Shown here piece by piece: positions 45,364 to 54,887 of a DNA stretch of 64,000 bases. The translations under genes and the position numbers were made by a program. Source of the stretch: Granulicella sp. dw_53 (GTDB lineage Bacteria > Acidobacteriota > Terriglobia > Terriglobales > Acidobacteriaceae); NCBI RefSeq assembly GCF_018449545.1, contig NZ_JAAVUR010000005.1, positions 62,001 through 126,000 on the forward strand, in the 5' to 3' direction. Numbering within the stretch: the first letter of the stretch is position 1; every line of letters starts with the position of its first letter. The notes under the pieces were generated by a model that was not told where the DNA came from, made no database searches, and saw only the letters and a program-made list of their open reading frames with translations.

Positions 45364-46414
45364 CGGTTTTCAAACCGTGCTCGCAGCCAGCGACGAAGAG
45401 CGCAGAGACCTTTTTGTCGGGGCTGCCGATCGGCTACGCACCAACGAGCAGAACATTGAAAAAGACTTCTGGGTTTGCTGGACGCTCGACGCGCTTTTCA
45501 ACGGACTGAAGGCCGGTGGGCCACGCCTACTCTTCAAAGGCGGCACTTCGCTATCGAAGGGCTATGGCCTGATCGAACGCTTCTCCGAGGACATTGATAT
45601 CACCGTCTTTCGGGAGGACATTGGACAGCCCGCGACCGTCGAGGAACTGGAAGCCCTGAGCGGCAAGAAACGCAACGCTCGCATAGAGGCCATCAAAAAT
45701 GCCTGCCAGGCCCATATTCAAGGATCGATGCTGGAGCAGTTGAGCGAGCTGCTACAGCAGACACTCCAATCTGCAAAAATGAATGCGAATCGGGCGCGTG
45801 TGGAACCCGATCCTGATGATTCCGACGGCCAGAGCTTGCTTCTCTGGTATCCCACCACAACGGCGGGAGGAAATGAGTACATCCGTCGCGCCATCAAGAT
45901 CGAATCAGGAGCAAAGTCCGCGCTCGATCCTCATGCTCCCGTCGTCGTCAAGCCGTACATCGCGGACGATCTTCCAGGTGTTGACCTGTTGGTCAGCAAT
46001 GTAACGACCGTTGATTCCAGCCGCACCTTTTGGGACAAGATCGTTATCTTGCATGGCCTGCGGCGGTGGTGGGACCGCCGTGGCGAGTTGAAGGGAGGCG
46101 GGCAGCGCGTCTCGCGGCATTACTATGATGTCTACCGGCTCCTGGCTGCGGATATAGGCCGGAGAGCAAGCGGAGATATGGCAATGGCCGAGGACTGCGT
46201 TCGACACGCGCGGATGTTCTTCAGTCGACCTGATCTTGACCTTGCTTCTGCCATTGCCGGGAGCTTTGCCCTAATGCCTCATGACGGGATGCTCGATGCT
46301 CTGCGTCAGGACTATGAAGCTATGTCTGGCATGGTATTCGGCAAGATACCGAATGTTGATGAGGTTCTCGCTGGAATTGAGGAACTGGAGCAACGTATAA
46401 ACAGGGGGAACTAA
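45356..46414 (+). CDS. abiEii: AbiEii-type nucleotidyltransferase toxin
   Basis: A 352-residue toxin of the AbiEii/MenT family, nucleotidyltransferases that act on NTPs and tRNA. The active-site signature is LLFKGGTSLSKGYGL followed by FSEDIDITV with the paired Asp residues; the DUF1814-type C-terminus has HYYDVYRLLAADIGRRA. The ATG at 45356 is chosen because it overlaps the abiEi stop; the frame is open further upstream but inside abiEi. The stop is three bases before a truncated Cas3'' fragment. Confidence 0.87.
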   Translation: MTDGFQTVLAASDEERRDLFVGAADRLRTNEQNIEKDFWVCWTLDALFNGLKAGGPRLLFKGGTSLSKGYGLIERFSEDIDITVFREDIGQPATVEELEALSGKKRNARIEAIKNACQAHIQGSMLEQLSELLQQTLQSAKMNANRARVEPDPDDSDGQSLLLWYPTTTAGGNEYIRRAIKIESGAKSALDPHAPVVVKPYIADDLPGVDLLVSNVTTVDSSRTFWDKIVILHGLRRWWDRRGELKGGGQRVSRHYYDVYRLLAADIGRRASGDMAMAEDCVRHARMFFSRPDLDLASAIAGSFALMPHDGMLDALRQDYEAMSGMVFGKIPNVDEVLAGIEELEQRINRGN

Positions 46415-46417
46415 TTC

Positions 46418-46757
46418 ATGGGGCACAGGAGCTTCTACGCTCATTCCAAACGAAATTCCGATACTAAGGAGTGGCAGAAGCTGAGCTTGCATCTCTCTTC
46501 CGTCGCAGAGCACACTTCATCTCTGGCTGAAAAGATTGGGCTGGCTCATGCGGGAGAATTGATCGGTCTTGCACACGATCTTGGGAAGTACTCGCAGGCA
46601 TTTCAGCAGTACCTTAAAAAGGTTGCGAATGATGCCGCAATGGAAATGGAATCGGATTTCTCACTCAAGGGAAGTGTCGATCACTCCACGGCTGGAGCGC
46701 AGATTATAGAAGCTGGGCTCGCTAGCGGCAACGGAGGAATCGCGAGCCAGAATCCTC
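46418..46757 (+). pseudogene. Truncated CRISPR-associated Cas3'' HD-nuclease fragment
   Basis: The first 113 residues read as the N-terminus of a Cas3 HD domain: HLSSVAEHTSSLAEKIGL, the HD motif GLAHDLGKYSQAFQQYL, and DHSTAGAQ. Homology then stops just where the LALCIASHHSGL-type segment should follow, so the second metal-binding histidine pair and the entire helicase are missing. The open frame continues as unrelated sequence to a stop at 46885, overlapping the end of a leftward gene. The stretch up to about 46757 is Cas3-like. No other cas gene and no CRISPR array is visible. It begins three bases after abiEii and shares its transcript. Confidence 0.72.
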
Positions 46758-46779
46758 GGTCGCAGGGAGTTAGCGGGGC

Positions 46780-47232
46780 TCAGTTCACCGACGTTTCCAG
46801 CCTTGCTGGGAAGTGCTCTACAAGAGTGCTCAGTTCTTTAACCGCAGCTGCGAGTGCACCAGCATCGATTTCGAAGCGGAAGTGAAGCGAGGCCTTGTAC
46901 GACGCGGAAGGTTGGATCACACCCTCAAGCGTGGCGGTCCCATTACTAGCGAACTTCACTTCGAGAGACAGGTTGCCCTCTGTACTTTGAAAAAAGACGC
47001 TGCCTGAGAAAGCCATCGTGACTGTCTTCAGTTTTTCGTACAGAGCCAACAAATCGTAGGCCGTAAAAGCTACTCGGAACTTTCCCGCGAACGGCCCTAC
47101 GACTGCCGAGAGTAAAACTGCCAACCAGTTCGCATCGTCTACGTTCGAGGCCTGTGGATTTTCATAACCTAGCACTTCGACTATTAGCTTGCCGTCTTGT
47201 CCAGCTATCGATGCAATGTTGTTCATCTTCAT
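46780..47232 (-). CDS. WapI-like immunity protein for a displaced Rhs toxin
   Basis: A 150-residue soluble protein. The pattern PFAGKFRVAFTAYDLLALYE, then AFSGSVFFQSTEGNLSLEVK and the end LHFRFEIDAGALAAAVKEL, follows the WapI immunity family, which protects against Rhs/WapA C-terminal toxins. It starts 14 bases after the stop of a degraded Rhs tip on the same strand and has AAGGGG before its ATG. The frame is intact although the cognate toxin is broken. It meets the end of the Cas3'' fragment tail to tail. Confidence 0.65.
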   Translation of the reverse strand: MKMNNIASIAGQDGKLIVEVLGYENPQASNVDDANWLAVLLSAVVGPFAGKFRVAFTAYDLLALYEKLKTVTMAFSGSVFFQSTEGNLSLEVKFASNGTATLEGVIQPSASYKASLHFRFEIDAGALAAAVKELSTLVEHFPARLETSVN

Positions 47233-47245
47233 TCCCCTTACTGCC

Positions 47246-48110
47246 TCACTGAGAGCGAGGTATGGCGGTCACTACGCCACCTTGACTATTGGTTACTACC
47301 CTGGCCTGCCCACTTTGAAACACGGAGGTTCCCGGCGTATTTCCAGGTGACTTTATACCGGTCTGATTGTGTCCTCTACTACTGAAGGTACGAGACCCCT
47401 ACCCTGCATCTGATCAAGAGCGTGCCCCGAGTAATATGTTCCGCCTATAGTCGTTCGCGAATTTGTTCCGGGAGCTATATTTGTAGTGCGCCCTTTCTGC
47501 CAACCACCGTTGCCGCGTCGGACTCGGCCCCTGCAGCTTCTTCTCCTTTGCTCAAGACTTTGCCAACCATTTCGCCAACTTTTCCAAGAATAGGGCCTGC
47601 CATAGCCCCGACCAGTTTTCCAATCGGAGCGGGCATTAGGAGTTGTCCGGCACTTACATCCTGCAGACCTCGCTCAGAATAAGCGGCGATCCCACACGCT
47701 GACCCGCCGCACATGATTGTCCCGGGTCCCAAGAACCCCTTACCATCGACAGTCGCTCCCTGCTGTTACCAGCCGCGATTCGTCGCTGTATCGCATTCCA
47801 TTGATCATCGTTAATGGTGGTGTAATTCGCTGCTTGGCCGTTGGTGCAAAGGGTCACATCATGCCCGTCTTGGTCGACCGAGGTTAGAGGGTTATTTTCG
47901 AACGTAGCCGTAGAGATTGAGACTTTGAGTTTTTAGGTCTGCATAGGGAAGAGCATCCAAATCAGCTCCAACATCCGGCGACATGAAGCGGCCCATATTG
48001 CTGGCATAGTAGCTTGCCCCGAAGTAATCGAGCCCCGACTCTCCATCTTTCCTTGCCGGTATAGTGGAATTGGGGCTGCGTGTGTTGTATGGCAAAAACG
48101 GCGGATGTAG
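47246..48110 (-). pseudogene. Displaced Rhs C-terminal tip, frameshifted toxin remnant
   Basis: Reading leftward, and jumping frame, one finds the end of an Rhs core (FHYTGKE, then DGESGLDYFGASYYASNMGR, SLNLYGYVRNNPLTSVDQDG). A tip follows (VDGKGFLGPGTIMCGGSACG) with the toxin-like stretch TYYSGHALDQMQGRGLVPSV and the end ARVVTNSQGGVVTAIPRSQ. Joining these needs at least five frameshifts, near 48050, 47895, 47755, 47478 and 47358. The one near 47895 is a single extra A in a run of four. The layout is that of an older toxin tip pushed aside by the tip now fused to the intact Rhs gene upstream. Confidence 0.75.
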
Positions 48111-48173
48111 TCATACAGATTGCCGAAGCAAATCAATACCATCACCGAACCGCATCACCGCAAGGTCAATCAA

Positions 48174-48458
48174 TTATTCGTTGTCTTTGAGAATCGTTAG
48201 AGCACTTTCCCAGATCGATCCGCCTCGATACGGGCCCTCTCCGTCTGCATCATATTGTGGTTCGTCGAACCAAACCCAGTAAACGGTATTTGTTCCCAGA
48301 GCGCTAATCTCTTGTCGAGTGAGTTCTCCGTCCCACGTTCCAGAAATTCCGGTAATTTCGCCGGGCGGCTTTGAAATCATTCCGCTCGCGCCAAAAGCCC
48401 AGAAGAAGTCGTCAGAAATCCGCACTCTATCTCCCGCAGCGAACTTTTTTTCGCCCAT
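48174..48458 (-). CDS. Candidate immunity protein for the active Rhs toxin
   Basis: A 94-residue acidic small protein starting 8 bp after the Rhs stop on the same strand, the normal place for an Rhs immunity gene. The N-terminus (KKFAAGDRVRISDDFFWAFG) and YWVWFDEPQYDADGEGPYRG suggest a small beta-rich fold. I do not recognise an established family name. Function is inferred from position and size. Confidence 0.6.
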   Translation of the reverse strand: MGEKKFAAGDRVRISDDFFWAFGASGMISKPPGEITGISGTWDGELTRQEISALGTNTVYWVWFDEPQYDADGEGPYRGGSIWESALTILKDNE

Positions 48459-48466
48459 TCCTTCTC

Positions 48467-51400
48467 CTACTTAAGTTTAAAGTCAGCAGCTGCGCCGGTT
48501 ATGGTGTTGTATACCCAATGAACCACAACGCCACCCGGAGACGTAAGCTCTTTCTTTACCCATCCTGCTGTTGCAGGCCATCTTGGATCTTTAAGGACTA
48601 TATTCGTTAATACCTTACCAGTAGTAGGATTCGATGCCGCTTCTTCGAGCGCTAGTTGTTCGGCAACTGTGGTAGCCAGCCTTGTACCGGTCAGCCCATG
48701 TCCAAGGGTTCCAAGGCCACCCGACAGCCCAGCTAAACCTACGCTTCCGACACACGATGCATTGACAGAGTTGCAACCGGACAACGCCCCAGCAAGAGCT
48801 GCAGGTGTTGAAATAAAGCTTGCTGCTATTAATTCAGCTGTGCCAGCCGCGTTTACTACTCCTGCTGCATTCCTCCAAGTCGATGCACTCCCAGCCCCAA
48901 AAACACCGGCGGCCAAGCTGCCAGCCCCGAAGCCACCATTTAGGTTCGGCCCTTGAATAACTCCCGTACCTATTGCGCCCGGGCCTGCACCATCCGGTGT
49001 ATAGCTAAATGAAGAACTATTGTTGCTCGGATTGTACTTGAAAGAACTCGCGTCAACAGTTCCGTTTACGAAACTGCCGTTATCTGAGTCGCTATCACAA
49101 TCCCCACGCACCAAATAGCCGCCGCCATTACCGAGACCACTGGCGTAGATGCAGTCTTGCCCGCTGGGATCGATGTTAGTCAATGGATTGTTTCGAGCAT
49201 AACCATACAGATTCCAGCTCTGTGGGTCACTTCGGTCCGGGTCGTTCCCGTCATCAGGGCTCATGAACCTTCCCAGATTGAAGTTGTAGTATCTAGATCC
49301 GAAGTAATCGAGTTGGGATTCTGAGTCTCGTTCTTTGCCGGTAAATCTATAGGCGTTTCCTGTCCCTGGAGTAATCTGGGGTTGCACTGCTCCCTCGACT
49401 CCAAAGGGATAGTACTTGGTCGAAAAAATCGGCCAGCCAGCGGTATCTGTCATCACCTGGTTAGAACCGACCTGATCGCCATGAAAGTAAGCCGTGTTGA
49501 GGAAAGATGGATCGGTGACCTTCTCAGTAATTACGCTTACATTGCTTTCTGCTGCTCCCGGACCGAAAGGGACTATTCCGCCCAAAGTGCGGTAGTAGAG
49601 AGGAATGGCTGTCCCGTCCGCGTGAACCAACGTGATATCTCCCAGATAGATGTCCCAATTGCCCGGAGCACCTCCCTGATAATTGTAGAGATTAACACTT
49701 GAGAAGGTCATTCCCTGGTATTCACTTAGGTCAAGCTCTCGGAAGAACCAGCCACCAGTCCTCGTATCCGCGTCCGCCAACTGACCGTCGAGGGCAAGTT
49801 TTACACCAGAGCTACCCACCGTATTATTGTTGAAGGCGACGCTGATTCCGCCCCTCCCCACCCCATCCTGAAACTGCCTCCAGGTGAGCAGGTCGCCATT
49901 CTGAACAACAGTTCCAAGGACGGCACCCGTCAGAGATACGGTGCCAGCAAAGGTGTTCGTACTGCCGCAACCCGAACAGTTCGTGCCGCTCATATGGATG
50001 CGGATATCGTAGTCGTCAGCCCGTGCCAGACGTTGACCGTTGGCGAAGATATAGTCTCTCCATGTGCCATCCTGGTTCTTCTCCGCAAGCGTTTGACCAT
50101 TGAACTGGACGTACTCCTCCCAGTTGCTGCCCACATCCTTACGGGCTCGATTTCCACTCGCGTCGTAGGTATAAGTAGCAGCGCCCCCGTTGACGATGCT
50201 GAGCTTGTTCTCAGCATCGTAGGTATAACTCGTCGTGAAGACCCCATTGTCGTAGGCCGTCGTATTCCCCGAGGCCCCGTAGCCGACTCCCTGGAGTTGA
50301 TTGTTCGGCAGGACTGTTATGTCATCCTGAAATGTACCTGGGGAAGTTTGGTTGAGATTACCAAAGGAATCGTACTTATAGGTTTGTTGCATGCTCCCAT
50401 CTGCTTGAATAAAGGAGGTAAGTCGGTTCAGGGGGTCGTAGCTGAAGGTTTGAGTGCGCGAGGTGACGGGGTCAATGATCTGCCAAATGTTGCCGCTATT
50501 GGCGACTCCGAATGACGGACAGGCGGGAATAGCGTTAGGACTGGGGGATGCTATTGCCGGACCATAGCACAGCTCCTTCAAGAGGAGACCGGTGTTCCCA
50601 CTGAAGCTTCCTAGTGCATTCGGTCCCTGCCGGACGACATTCCAGGCCCAGGTCTGCAAGCGATTATTCAGGAGAACCCCGCTGGCCACCCCGTTGCCAC
50701 GCCAGACTGTATTGGAAGTTCCATCCGGATAATAGGTACTCTGCGGCGTCATATATGCGTAGCCGCTACCATCCGTCACCTGCGTGAGTTGCCCCGCTCC
50801 GCTCCATTGCTGATTAACGACCCGCCCGTCAGGGTACGTCAAGGAAGTAACATTGCCCGCCAGATCATAGGTCGCTGACATAGTGACGTGGGCGTCCGGG
50901 GTCGATGGCAAAGAGGTTGTCTGAGTGATCAGCCTTCCCATCGTGTCGTAGAAATACTCTATGCCGACCCCACCGATGACACCAGGGTCCGTCGCAGTAA
51001 ATAGCAGATGACCAATACCATTCGGGTTTGCTCCCCCACCCACAGTGTCATAGCCGTAGAGATAGTTGAATCCGGGAATCCCGCTAACTCCTGCCGAACT
51101 CTTAGTAGTCAGTCGATTCAGGGCGTCATAGACGTAGTTAACTGTTACTCCCCGCGCATCCGACTTGCTAGTCATGTTCCCATTTGCGTCATAACCATAC
51201 CCAATCGTGCCCGTCTCGGGATTCGCGGCAGAGGTCAAACGGGACAAACTGTCATAGACAAAGCTACGCGTGCGTGGAGTCTCGCCCGGTACACCAAGTT
51301 GATTCACGGTAACCAGATTATTCAACGCGTCGTAGACATAGCCGGTTGAAGCCCCGGTGGGCTCTACCACATTGGTCAAGCGTCCCAGCGCATCCGATGT

Positions 51401-53902
51401 TCTGCTCCACGAGTGGCCTGCCTCGTCTCTGAACGTCGTCAAATTTCCGCTGTACGACCATTGCTGGTAGCCTGTCCCCGGCTGACACTTCCCAGGTTGA
51501 CTTCCGTTATCTGGCTGGCACTGCAACAGCCTCCGACTCAAAGCATCGTAGGTAAAGGAAGTCACACCATACGTTGGGTCCGAGGTCGAACGGTACGGAT
51601 TCGACACAGCGACCACACGACCTAGTCCATCGTAGGTTGTATCCGCGAAGACGGCACCCTCTGGATCGGACTGCCTTTGCGTCTGAATGACTCTTCCGAG
51701 TCCATCATAGATCGACTTTTGAACCATAGGCCCACCGGTTTCTCCAGTAGCTACGGTTTGAGTTACGGCAGGAGGATTGTCAGATGAAATTGATCCCTGA
51801 TCCTGAGAATATACATACTGAACACTGCCGCCATCAGGATACTGCGTCGACTTTAGCCACCCATACGGATAATAACTATTTGTAGTGGTTTGATTATTGG
51901 CGTCTGTCGCACTCGCTAGTTGCCCTGTATTGAAATCGTACCCATAATTGGTTGACTGCCCAGCAGCATTGGTCAGTGTAGTAGGGTAGAGCCCGTCATA
52001 TTGAGAACTATACGCGTACTGTGCAGCTGTATTCCCCCTGGCGTCGATGACGTGATCCACCATGCCAGTCGCATTCCATGCAGTGTGGGTGACAACCGGA
52101 GCTCCGTTATTATTAGCCATTGACACAGTTGTCGCGTGTCCATGAGCTCCTGTGTAAGGAACATAGGAGGATTCATCGAACGATGTCGTCGTTTGACTCA
52201 TCTGGTTGCCACTGCCATCCAATACTGTTGAGATATTTACCGCAGCCATGATATTGGCGGTGAGATACGACGGGTTGCTCTGCCATATATAGTGCGTGGT
52301 AATGTCCCGAATTTTCTTGCCGCTATAGTCAATGATGCTCTCGTCCGTCTTCATTCCAAAAGGAATCACTGTAACGATGTCTGGCTGGCAGGTCCCGTCG
52401 TCACAAAGCGCTTCTGCAGCGCTGAATGATTGTTCATATTGATAGCTCGTCGTAGTGCTAACTCCTCCTTCAATCGTAATAGTGTCCTTCGGAAGAACAC
52501 TATCTGCTCCCGTAAAGAGTCCCGTTGATACCCTAGGATTAGTATTGAAATAGTCGGTATTAACCTGGCTAGCAATCGCACCTCCCTGCATCGATCCTTG
52601 ATACCGAATATCAGAAATCTCGTAGTTTTGACACGTCTGAACAGGTATACCCGTGTAGTCTATTTCCTCGTCGTTTCCAGCGGGATCAGTAATAAGAGAG
52701 TAATTGACTTCATTTCCGCTCTTAGGTATTAGATAAGAATACTGCCATTGTGCGCTGCTTCCCGTGACAGTGCTCAACACTTTACTCTTAACTCCATAAA
52801 TTTGGACGCTTCCGGTTCCGCCTGAACAAGGAAGGACACCCGCATAAGTATAAGTGGCGCTGGCTCCCGCAGGATTTGTAATTTTGGTGATATTCCCAAG
52901 AGCTAAAGAGGAGAATGAAGAATCAGTAGAGTCATACTGAAACGCCCAGTATGTTCTATTCGGAAGCACAATACTCTGTATTTCAAATGATGAGCCTTGG
53001 CCAGAGACAGTGGTACTGATCTTGTAGTTGATTTGTGTGTAGCAGATCAAGAAATCAGCGGCAACCTCATTCACCCCCGGGAGTTGCCAGGTAAAACTCC
53101 CGACTGCGGATTGATTAGAGTAACCTAGAGCCGGACATCCTGCGGTTGAGGTTGTAGCCCACGATGGTAACTGAGTATGCGGGCCTGGTCCATCAGTAGC
53201 GACTGTCTCGGAGAGATCTTGAATAACTCGACCTACGCTGTCTCGAATTGAACCAAGCACGCCCTCAAACGGTTCCGTCAATTGCATTTGAATGGTATTT
53301 CCGTCAAGATCCTGAACGGTCTGTTGAAATCCGTTAGAAAAAGATGCAGTGATTGTGGTGCCGTTGGGTAGCAAGATATTTCCGGATGCGTTTACCTCAT
53401 AACCTGTTCCATCATAAGAGTGAAGGACGCTAAGATTATTTGCATCATTCAACATCGAATGTGAGCCAAGTTGCGGATCAACCAAGGTGAAGCTAGATTC
53501 GGTAGAGAAGCTTCCCGGTTGTTGTGAACTGGTCTGCTGTAAGGCAAATAGATAGTTATTCGTGATGACGGGTCCGAATCCGTTCGTAGGAGCCCAGAAT
53601 ATATTCTGAAATTCTCCTTCGCTGTTTGGATCTTCCTCGAACAGTTGCCAAACGTTTCCACCCGTGAACTGCAAAGTGAATGTTAGGTTCAAACCGCCCT
53701 TTTGAGGAATTGTTGCCAGCGGAATATTCCCAGAGAGTAATCCATTCAAATGGTTTATTGAACCGAAAGAATCCTGATCATATGATTGATATGGATTTAT
53801 CCCAGCTGACTGGGTGGTGTCTACCTGCGCGGTCAATGCACCATCGGACATGCAAATGAGGACGATAATAAACAGGAAGATTCTTTGCCGCAAATTGGAC
53901 AT
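48467..53902 (-). CDS. Rhs/YD-repeat polymorphic toxin
   Basis: A secreted protein of 1811 residues. The ATG at 53902 gives a signal peptide (SNLRQRIFLFIIVLICMSDG); an in-frame ATG four codons upstream is also possible. After about 550 residues of N-terminal beta-rich sequence come many YD repeats (YDGLGRVIQTQRQSD, YDALSRRLLQCQPDN, YDANGNMTSKSDARG). The conserved core boundary follows (YRFTGKERDSESQLDYFGSR, then NPLTNIDPSGQD near 1577). The last roughly 230 residues are the variable tip: a hydrophobic glycine-rich segment, then a toxin-like end (DPRWPATAGWVKKELTS, HWVYNTITGAAADFKLK). The shell normally encloses the tip until delivery. The codon and base use is more AT-rich than the core chromosome. 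It is the second gene after a secreted partner. Confidence 0.9.
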   Translation of the reverse strand: MSNLRQRIFLFIIVLICMSDGALTAQVDTTQSAGINPYQSYDQDSFGSINHLNGLLSGNIPLATIPQKGGLNLTFTLQFTGGNVWQLFEEDPNSEGEFQNIFWAPTNGFGPVITNNYLFALQQTSSQQPGSFSTESSFTLVDPQLGSHSMLNDANNLSVLHSYDGTGYEVNASGNILLPNGTTITASFSNGFQQTVQDLDGNTIQMQLTEPFEGVLGSIRDSVGRVIQDLSETVATDGPGPHTQLPSWATTSTAGCPALGYSNQSAVGSFTWQLPGVNEVAADFLICYTQINYKISTTVSGQGSSFEIQSIVLPNRTYWAFQYDSTDSSFSSLALGNITKITNPAGASATYTYAGVLPCSGGTGSVQIYGVKSKVLSTVTGSSAQWQYSYLIPKSGNEVNYSLITDPAGNDEEIDYTGIPVQTCQNYEISDIRYQGSMQGGAIASQVNTDYFNTNPRVSTGLFTGADSVLPKDTITIEGGVSTTTSYQYEQSFSAAEALCDDGTCQPDIVTVIPFGMKTDESIIDYSGKKIRDITTHYIWQSNPSYLTANIMAAVNISTVLDGSGNQMSQTTTSFDESSYVPYTGAHGHATTVSMANNNGAPVVTHTAWNATGMVDHVIDARGNTAAQYAYSSQYDGLYPTTLTNAAGQSTNYGYDFNTGQLASATDANNQTTTNSYYPYGWLKSTQYPDGGSVQYVYSQDQGSISSDNPPAVTQTVATGETGGPMVQKSIYDGLGRVIQTQRQSDPEGAVFADTTYDGLGRVVAVSNPYRSTSDPTYGVTSFTYDALSRRLLQCQPDNGSQPGKCQPGTGYQQWSYSGNLTTFRDEAGHSWSRTSDALGRLTNVVEPTGASTGYVYDALNNLVTVNQLGVPGETPRTRSFVYDSLSRLTSAANPETGTIGYGYDANGNMTSKSDARGVTVNYVYDALNRLTTKSSAGVSGIPGFNYLYGYDTVGGGANPNGIGHLLFTATDPGVIGGVGIEYFYDTMGRLITQTTSLPSTPDAHVTMSATYDLAGNVTSLTYPDGRVVNQQWSGAGQLTQVTDGSGYAYMTPQSTYYPDGTSNTVWRGNGVASGVLLNNRLQTWAWNVVRQGPNALGSFSGNTGLLLKELCYGPAIASPSPNAIPACPSFGVANSGNIWQIIDPVTSRTQTFSYDPLNRLTSFIQADGSMQQTYKYDSFGNLNQTSPGTFQDDITVLPNNQLQGVGYGASGNTTAYDNGVFTTSYTYDAENKLSIVNGGAATYTYDASGNRARKDVGSNWEEYVQFNGQTLAEKNQDGTWRDYIFANGQRLARADDYDIRIHMSGTNCSGCGSTNTFAGTVSLTGAVLGTVVQNGDLLTWRQFQDGVGRGGISVAFNNNTVGSSGVKLALDGQLADADTRTGGWFFRELDLSEYQGMTFSSVNLYNYQGGAPGNWDIYLGDITLVHADGTAIPLYYRTLGGIVPFGPGAAESNVSVITEKVTDPSFLNTAYFHGDQVGSNQVMTDTAGWPIFSTKYYPFGVEGAVQPQITPGTGNAYRFTGKERDSESQLDYFGSRYYNFNLGRFMSPDDGNDPDRSDPQSWNLYGYARNNPLTNIDPSGQDCIYASGLGNGGGYLVRGDCDSDSDNGSFVNGTVDASSFKYNPSNNSSSFSYTPDGAGPGAIGTGVIQGPNLNGGFGAGSLAAGVFGAGSASTWRNAAGVVNAAGTAELIAASFISTPAALAGALSGCNSVNASCVGSVGLAGLSGGLGTLGHGLTGTRLATTVAEQLALEEAASNPTTGKVLTNIVLKDPRWPATAGWVKKELTSPGGVVVHWVYNTITGAAADFKLK

Positions 53903-53954
53903 TATGATTTCCATCTATGTGGTCTGAATGAACTGACGTTCGCTCACCAGTTCA

Positions 53955-54803
53955 CTATTTCGAGTTTTCACTGAAGAGCGCACATTCCACACCGCTGATT
54001 GTGGTCGTTTTATCCGCGATCGAAGGAGTATGAGTCACGTACTGCTTCGGTAATTGCATTCGACCTAGCTCCTCAAATCCGCCGTATTCGATCGATTTCT
54101 GGATGGTGAACCGGTTGTTTTTGGGGTTGCTTAGGAAATAAACAACCTTTGTCGGCAAGAATGTCGAAACCGAGAAGTACCATATCTGTCTGGTTTGCGT
54201 GATTTCAATTCCCCGAAGTGTTCTTATCGCCGTGAGCACTGCGGATCCGTCTTTCAACCTCTGAAGCTTCAAAGAGAAAGAAGGATCTAAGGAGAGACGG
54301 CTAATTGCATATTGGGGAAAATGCATCCATGCATCCAAGTTGGTGTTACTAATCCCAACTTGCAGAGCATTCGCGCTTACTGCTGTTGCGCTTGCAACGG
54401 ACTCTTGGCCAGTAGTGGCATTTACGGACTGTCTCAAATTTTGCTGCAACGTCTCGCTCCACTGCGCAACAGGCGTAGTTGATTGATTCGACCTAGAAAT
54501 TACTCCTCTAACGGAACAGGTAAAATTACCGTTCGAGATATTGTGATCGTTCATCGCGTGAAGACTATTTTGAAGAAACGCGATCGCGTCATCACTGCGC
54601 ACAGCATCCATATTTGCGGTCTGGCAGTGCATCTTCGGTTCATAGATGAATGCCTGGACGAGAAACGCTAGCCCAAAGAGTGCGAAAAGTTTATGCTGGA
54701 TTCCGTCGCAGAGCGAAAACTCTCGGCTGGTTTCACGCGTAGGGATTGAGGAGGATGTGGCAAGAGGGCAGGAACGGCGCAGCAAACGAACAGAAATTCT
54801 CAT
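53955..54803 (-). CDS. Secreted or anchored protein encoded upstream of Rhs
   Basis: A predicted 282-residue protein transcribed 52 bp ahead of the Rhs gene. The start at 54803 has GAGG ten bases upstream; the frame extends to 54887 without a ribosome site. A single hydrophobic helix (KLFALFGLAFLVQAFIYEP) precedes an exported domain. Within it, WYFSVSTFLPTKVVYFLSNP and RFTIQKSIEYGGFEELGRMQ look like a LolA-type beta sheet, but this is only an impression. A role in secretion or presentation of Rhs is inferred from position. Confidence 0.55.
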   Translation of the reverse strand: MRISVRLLRRSCPLATSSSIPTRETSREFSLCDGIQHKLFALFGLAFLVQAFIYEPKMHCQTANMDAVRSDDAIAFLQNSLHAMNDHNISNGNFTCSVRGVISRSNQSTTPVAQWSETLQQNLRQSVNATTGQESVASATAVSANALQVGISNTNLDAWMHFPQYAISRLSLDPSFSLKLQRLKDGSAVLTAIRTLRGIEITQTRQIWYFSVSTFLPTKVVYFLSNPKNNRFTIQKSIEYGGFEELGRMQLPKQYVTHTPSIADKTTTISGVECALFSENSK

Positions 54804-54887
54804 GGTTCGAAATCCTCTGGGAACCGGAAGTTGAAATATCTTAAGAAAGAACTCTCTCAACATATCCGAACTAGGTAATCTCGCCAT

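Noticed and set aside
46400..47250. CRISPR array near the Cas3'' fragment
   Set aside because: I looked for regularly spaced 28-37 base repeats around the fragment and saw none.
47197..47385. Rightward 62-codon frame between immunity gene and Rhs remnant
   Set aside because: Antisense to the degraded toxin end, no features, no ribosome site.
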